This document shows, in pieces, positions 62,848 to 64,000 of a stretch of DNA of 64,000 bases (positions are counted from its first letter, which is position 1; each line of letters starts with the position of its first letter). Both the position numbers and the translations under genes were made by a program. Under the pieces are notes generated by a model, which was given only the letters and a program-made list of their open reading frames with translations, was not told where the DNA came from and did not search any database. The stretch is from Fodinibius sp051746985 (GTDB taxonomy: Bacteria; Bacteroidota; Rhodothermia; Balneolales; Balneolaceae): positions 1 through 64,000 of the forward strand of contig JBNJFP010000010.1 in the NCBI GenBank assembly GCA_051746985.1, written 5' to 3'.

Positions 62848-64000
62848 TTATTTTATCTTATTAGCCAGTTCTTTTGCCTGTTCGATCATCTCCTCGATTG
62901 CTGTTAATCCATTATCCCAGAAACCGGGCTGCGTGATATCAAGCCCAAGCTTGCCAACAATATTTTCGGGCCAATCAGATCCGCCGGCCTCCAGCATTTC
63001 AATATAGTTTTCGGCAAAACCGTTTTCAGACTGCGTATATTCCTGATACAGCGCCAGCACCAGCAATTCTCCAAAGGCGTAGGCATATACATAACCCGGT
63101 GTATGCAAAAAGTGTGGTATGTAACTCCACCAAAGATTATACTCCTTGGTCAATGTTACGGAATCTCCATATACCGCTTCCTGCGTCTCACGCCATAAAT
63201 TAGAAAAATCTTCGGTCGAGAGCTCTCCTTTTTCACGCCGATGCGTATGCATGGCATCCTCAAAACGATTCATCGACACCTGACGAAACACTGTTGCAAT
63301 AGTATCATCAATTTTGCCAATCAGCAGCGCCAGCTTTTCTTTGGGATCGTCGAGGGTACGCATCAATTTTTGGAATACAAGCATCTCTCCAAACACCGAT
63401 GCTGTTTCAGCTGTAGTCAAGGGTGTATCGGCCTGCAGTGCCCCTTGCTTGCGAGATAAATACTGATGAACCCCGTGGCCCAATTCATGGGCCAGCGTCT
63501 GCACATCACGCACCTTTCCGTTAAAATTCATAAACACGTATGGATGCACCGACGGGACGGTACTGGCCGAATAGGCGCCCCCCCGTTTGCCGGGCTGCAA
63601 AGCCGCGTCAATCCAATTCTTATCAAAAAATTCCGACGTTATTTTTCCCATCTGCGGGTGGAAATCGGAGTACGAATCCAGCACCATCTCCTTGGCTTCG
63701 GACCATTTTATAGTCTCTTCGCTTTCAAGGATGGGTGCATATCGATCGTAATCAAATAGTTCGTCGTAGCCCAGAAGCTCCCGCTTTAAATCATAAAATC
63801 GGTGCACTAAGCTGTAATTATCCGTCACAGATTTAACTAAGGTTTCGACTGTCTTATCATCAATTTCGTTAGCCAGGTTTCGCGAAGAAATCCAGCTGTC
63901 GTATCCGCGCAGTTTGTCATCGGTATGCTTGTCTGCCAGCAGGGTATTAAAAATGAAAGTAAGCGTACGACTGTGATCTTCGAACGTATCGGTCAGCGAC
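62848..64000 (-). CDS. pepF: oligoendopeptidase F (M3 family), 5' end beyond window
   Basis: The C-terminal 384 codons of an M3B oligoendopeptidase F. The frame stays open to the window edge and continues upstream (SLTDTFEDHSRTLTFIFNTL), so the start is outside. The zinc motif HELGHG is in TLAHELGHGVHQYL, and the conserved VYAYAFGELLVLALYQEY segment follows. It hydrolyses short peptides in the cytoplasm. It is the first visible gene of an operon with the GAF-type protein and deoB. Confidence 0.92.
   Translation of the reverse strand, partial: SLTDTFEDHSRTLTFIFNTLLADKHTDDKLRGYDSWISSRNLANEIDDKTVETLVKSVTDNYSLVHRFYDLKRELLGYDELFDYDRYAPILESEETIKWSEAKEMVLDSYSDFHPQMGKITSEFFDKNWIDAALQPGKRGGAYSASTVPSVHPYVFMNFNGKVRDVQTLAHELGHGVHQYLSRKQGALQADTPLTTAETASVFGEMLVFQKLMRTLDDPKEKLALLIGKIDDTIATVFRQVSMNRFEDAMHTHRREKGELSTEDFSNLWRETQEAVYGDSVTLTKEYNLWWSYIPHFLHTPGYVYAYAFGELLVLALYQEYTQSENGFAENYIEMLEAGGSDWPENIVGKLGLDITQPGFWDNGLTAIEEMIEQAKELANKIK

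Noticed and set aside
1..64000. CRISPR arrays, tRNA, rRNA, transposases, phage genes
   Set aside because: Looked for on both strands; no regular repeat-spacer array, cloverleaf-like sequence, rRNA stretch or mobile-element gene was recognised.

Overview
The window is 64 kb of ordinary-looking chromosome with one 100-N scaffold gap (39317-39416). The gene set points to the Balneolota/Rhodothermota part of the Bacteroidota-like bacteria. It includes a short RpoD without region 1.1, many exported lipoproteins, a TonB energy transducer, an OmpP1/FadL porin, a Y_Y_Y-type propeller histidine kinase, exported amidohydrolases and a MutS-like protein with membrane segments. This placement is inferred from protein content; no rRNA or marker tree was available. 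No tRNA, rRNA, CRISPR array, prophage or insertion sequence was recognised.

Layout, left to right. 1-2.1 kb: a probable minus-strand small RNA, a LEA-type lipoprotein, an O6-alkylguanine DNA methyltransferase and an intergenic stretch full of hairpin repeats. 2.2-9.2 kb: a plus-strand run with an exported amidohydrolase, a [2Fe-2S] ferredoxin, an AsmA-like protein, a serine/threonine dehydratase (or serine racemase), a D-amino-acid oxidase and an AI-2E-type permease. 9.2-12.2 kb (minus): a MerC transporter overlapping a Cys-bearing ribbon-helix-helix regulator behind a perfect palindrome, then four stress-type genes (DUF421, DUF892, PRC-barrel, YtxH). 12.4-17 kb: an aconitase with an altered cluster motif, an HU gene overlapping an HU-transmembrane-LysM fusion, and a Dabb protein. 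17-18.8 kb (minus): a class-I GATase overlapping an amidoligase. 19-22.6 kb: two tandem exported amidohydrolases, the second lacking its metal histidines, convergent with adenosine deaminase. 22.7-33.5 kb: an ABC-F protein, PAP2 phosphatase, Smr/DUF2071 genes, TonB, a Na/Pi symporter, and a DUF305 plus LVIVD lipoprotein pair.

33.6-39.3 kb is a compact plus-strand operon: membrane MutS-like protein, SGNH lipase, second dehydratase, a diadenylate cyclase fused to YbbR-like domains, and a SIMPL-domain protein running into the gap. 39.4-44 kb is a glyoxylate-shunt locus (aceB-aceA) divergent from its probable XRE/fatty-acyl regulator, with palindromes between them. 44-52.4 kb: PIG-L deacetylase, the tesA/ybbA/ybbP-type cluster with a small unannotated membrane peptide, CorA, a double UspA protein and an exported endonuclease/phosphatase. 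52.5-64 kb (all minus): FadL porin, a low-complexity lipoprotein, a NarL-type response regulator and propeller kinase, RpoD, then a pepF-(GAF/degenerate GGDEF)-deoB operon cut by the window edge.

The most unusual items are the HU-TM-LysM protein (a possible chromosome-to-cell-wall tether), the cyclase-YbbR fusion, the MerC/RHH unit with its palindrome, the amidoligase/GATase pair, the catalytically stripped amidohydrolase paralog and a roughly 130-bp palindromic intergenic element.
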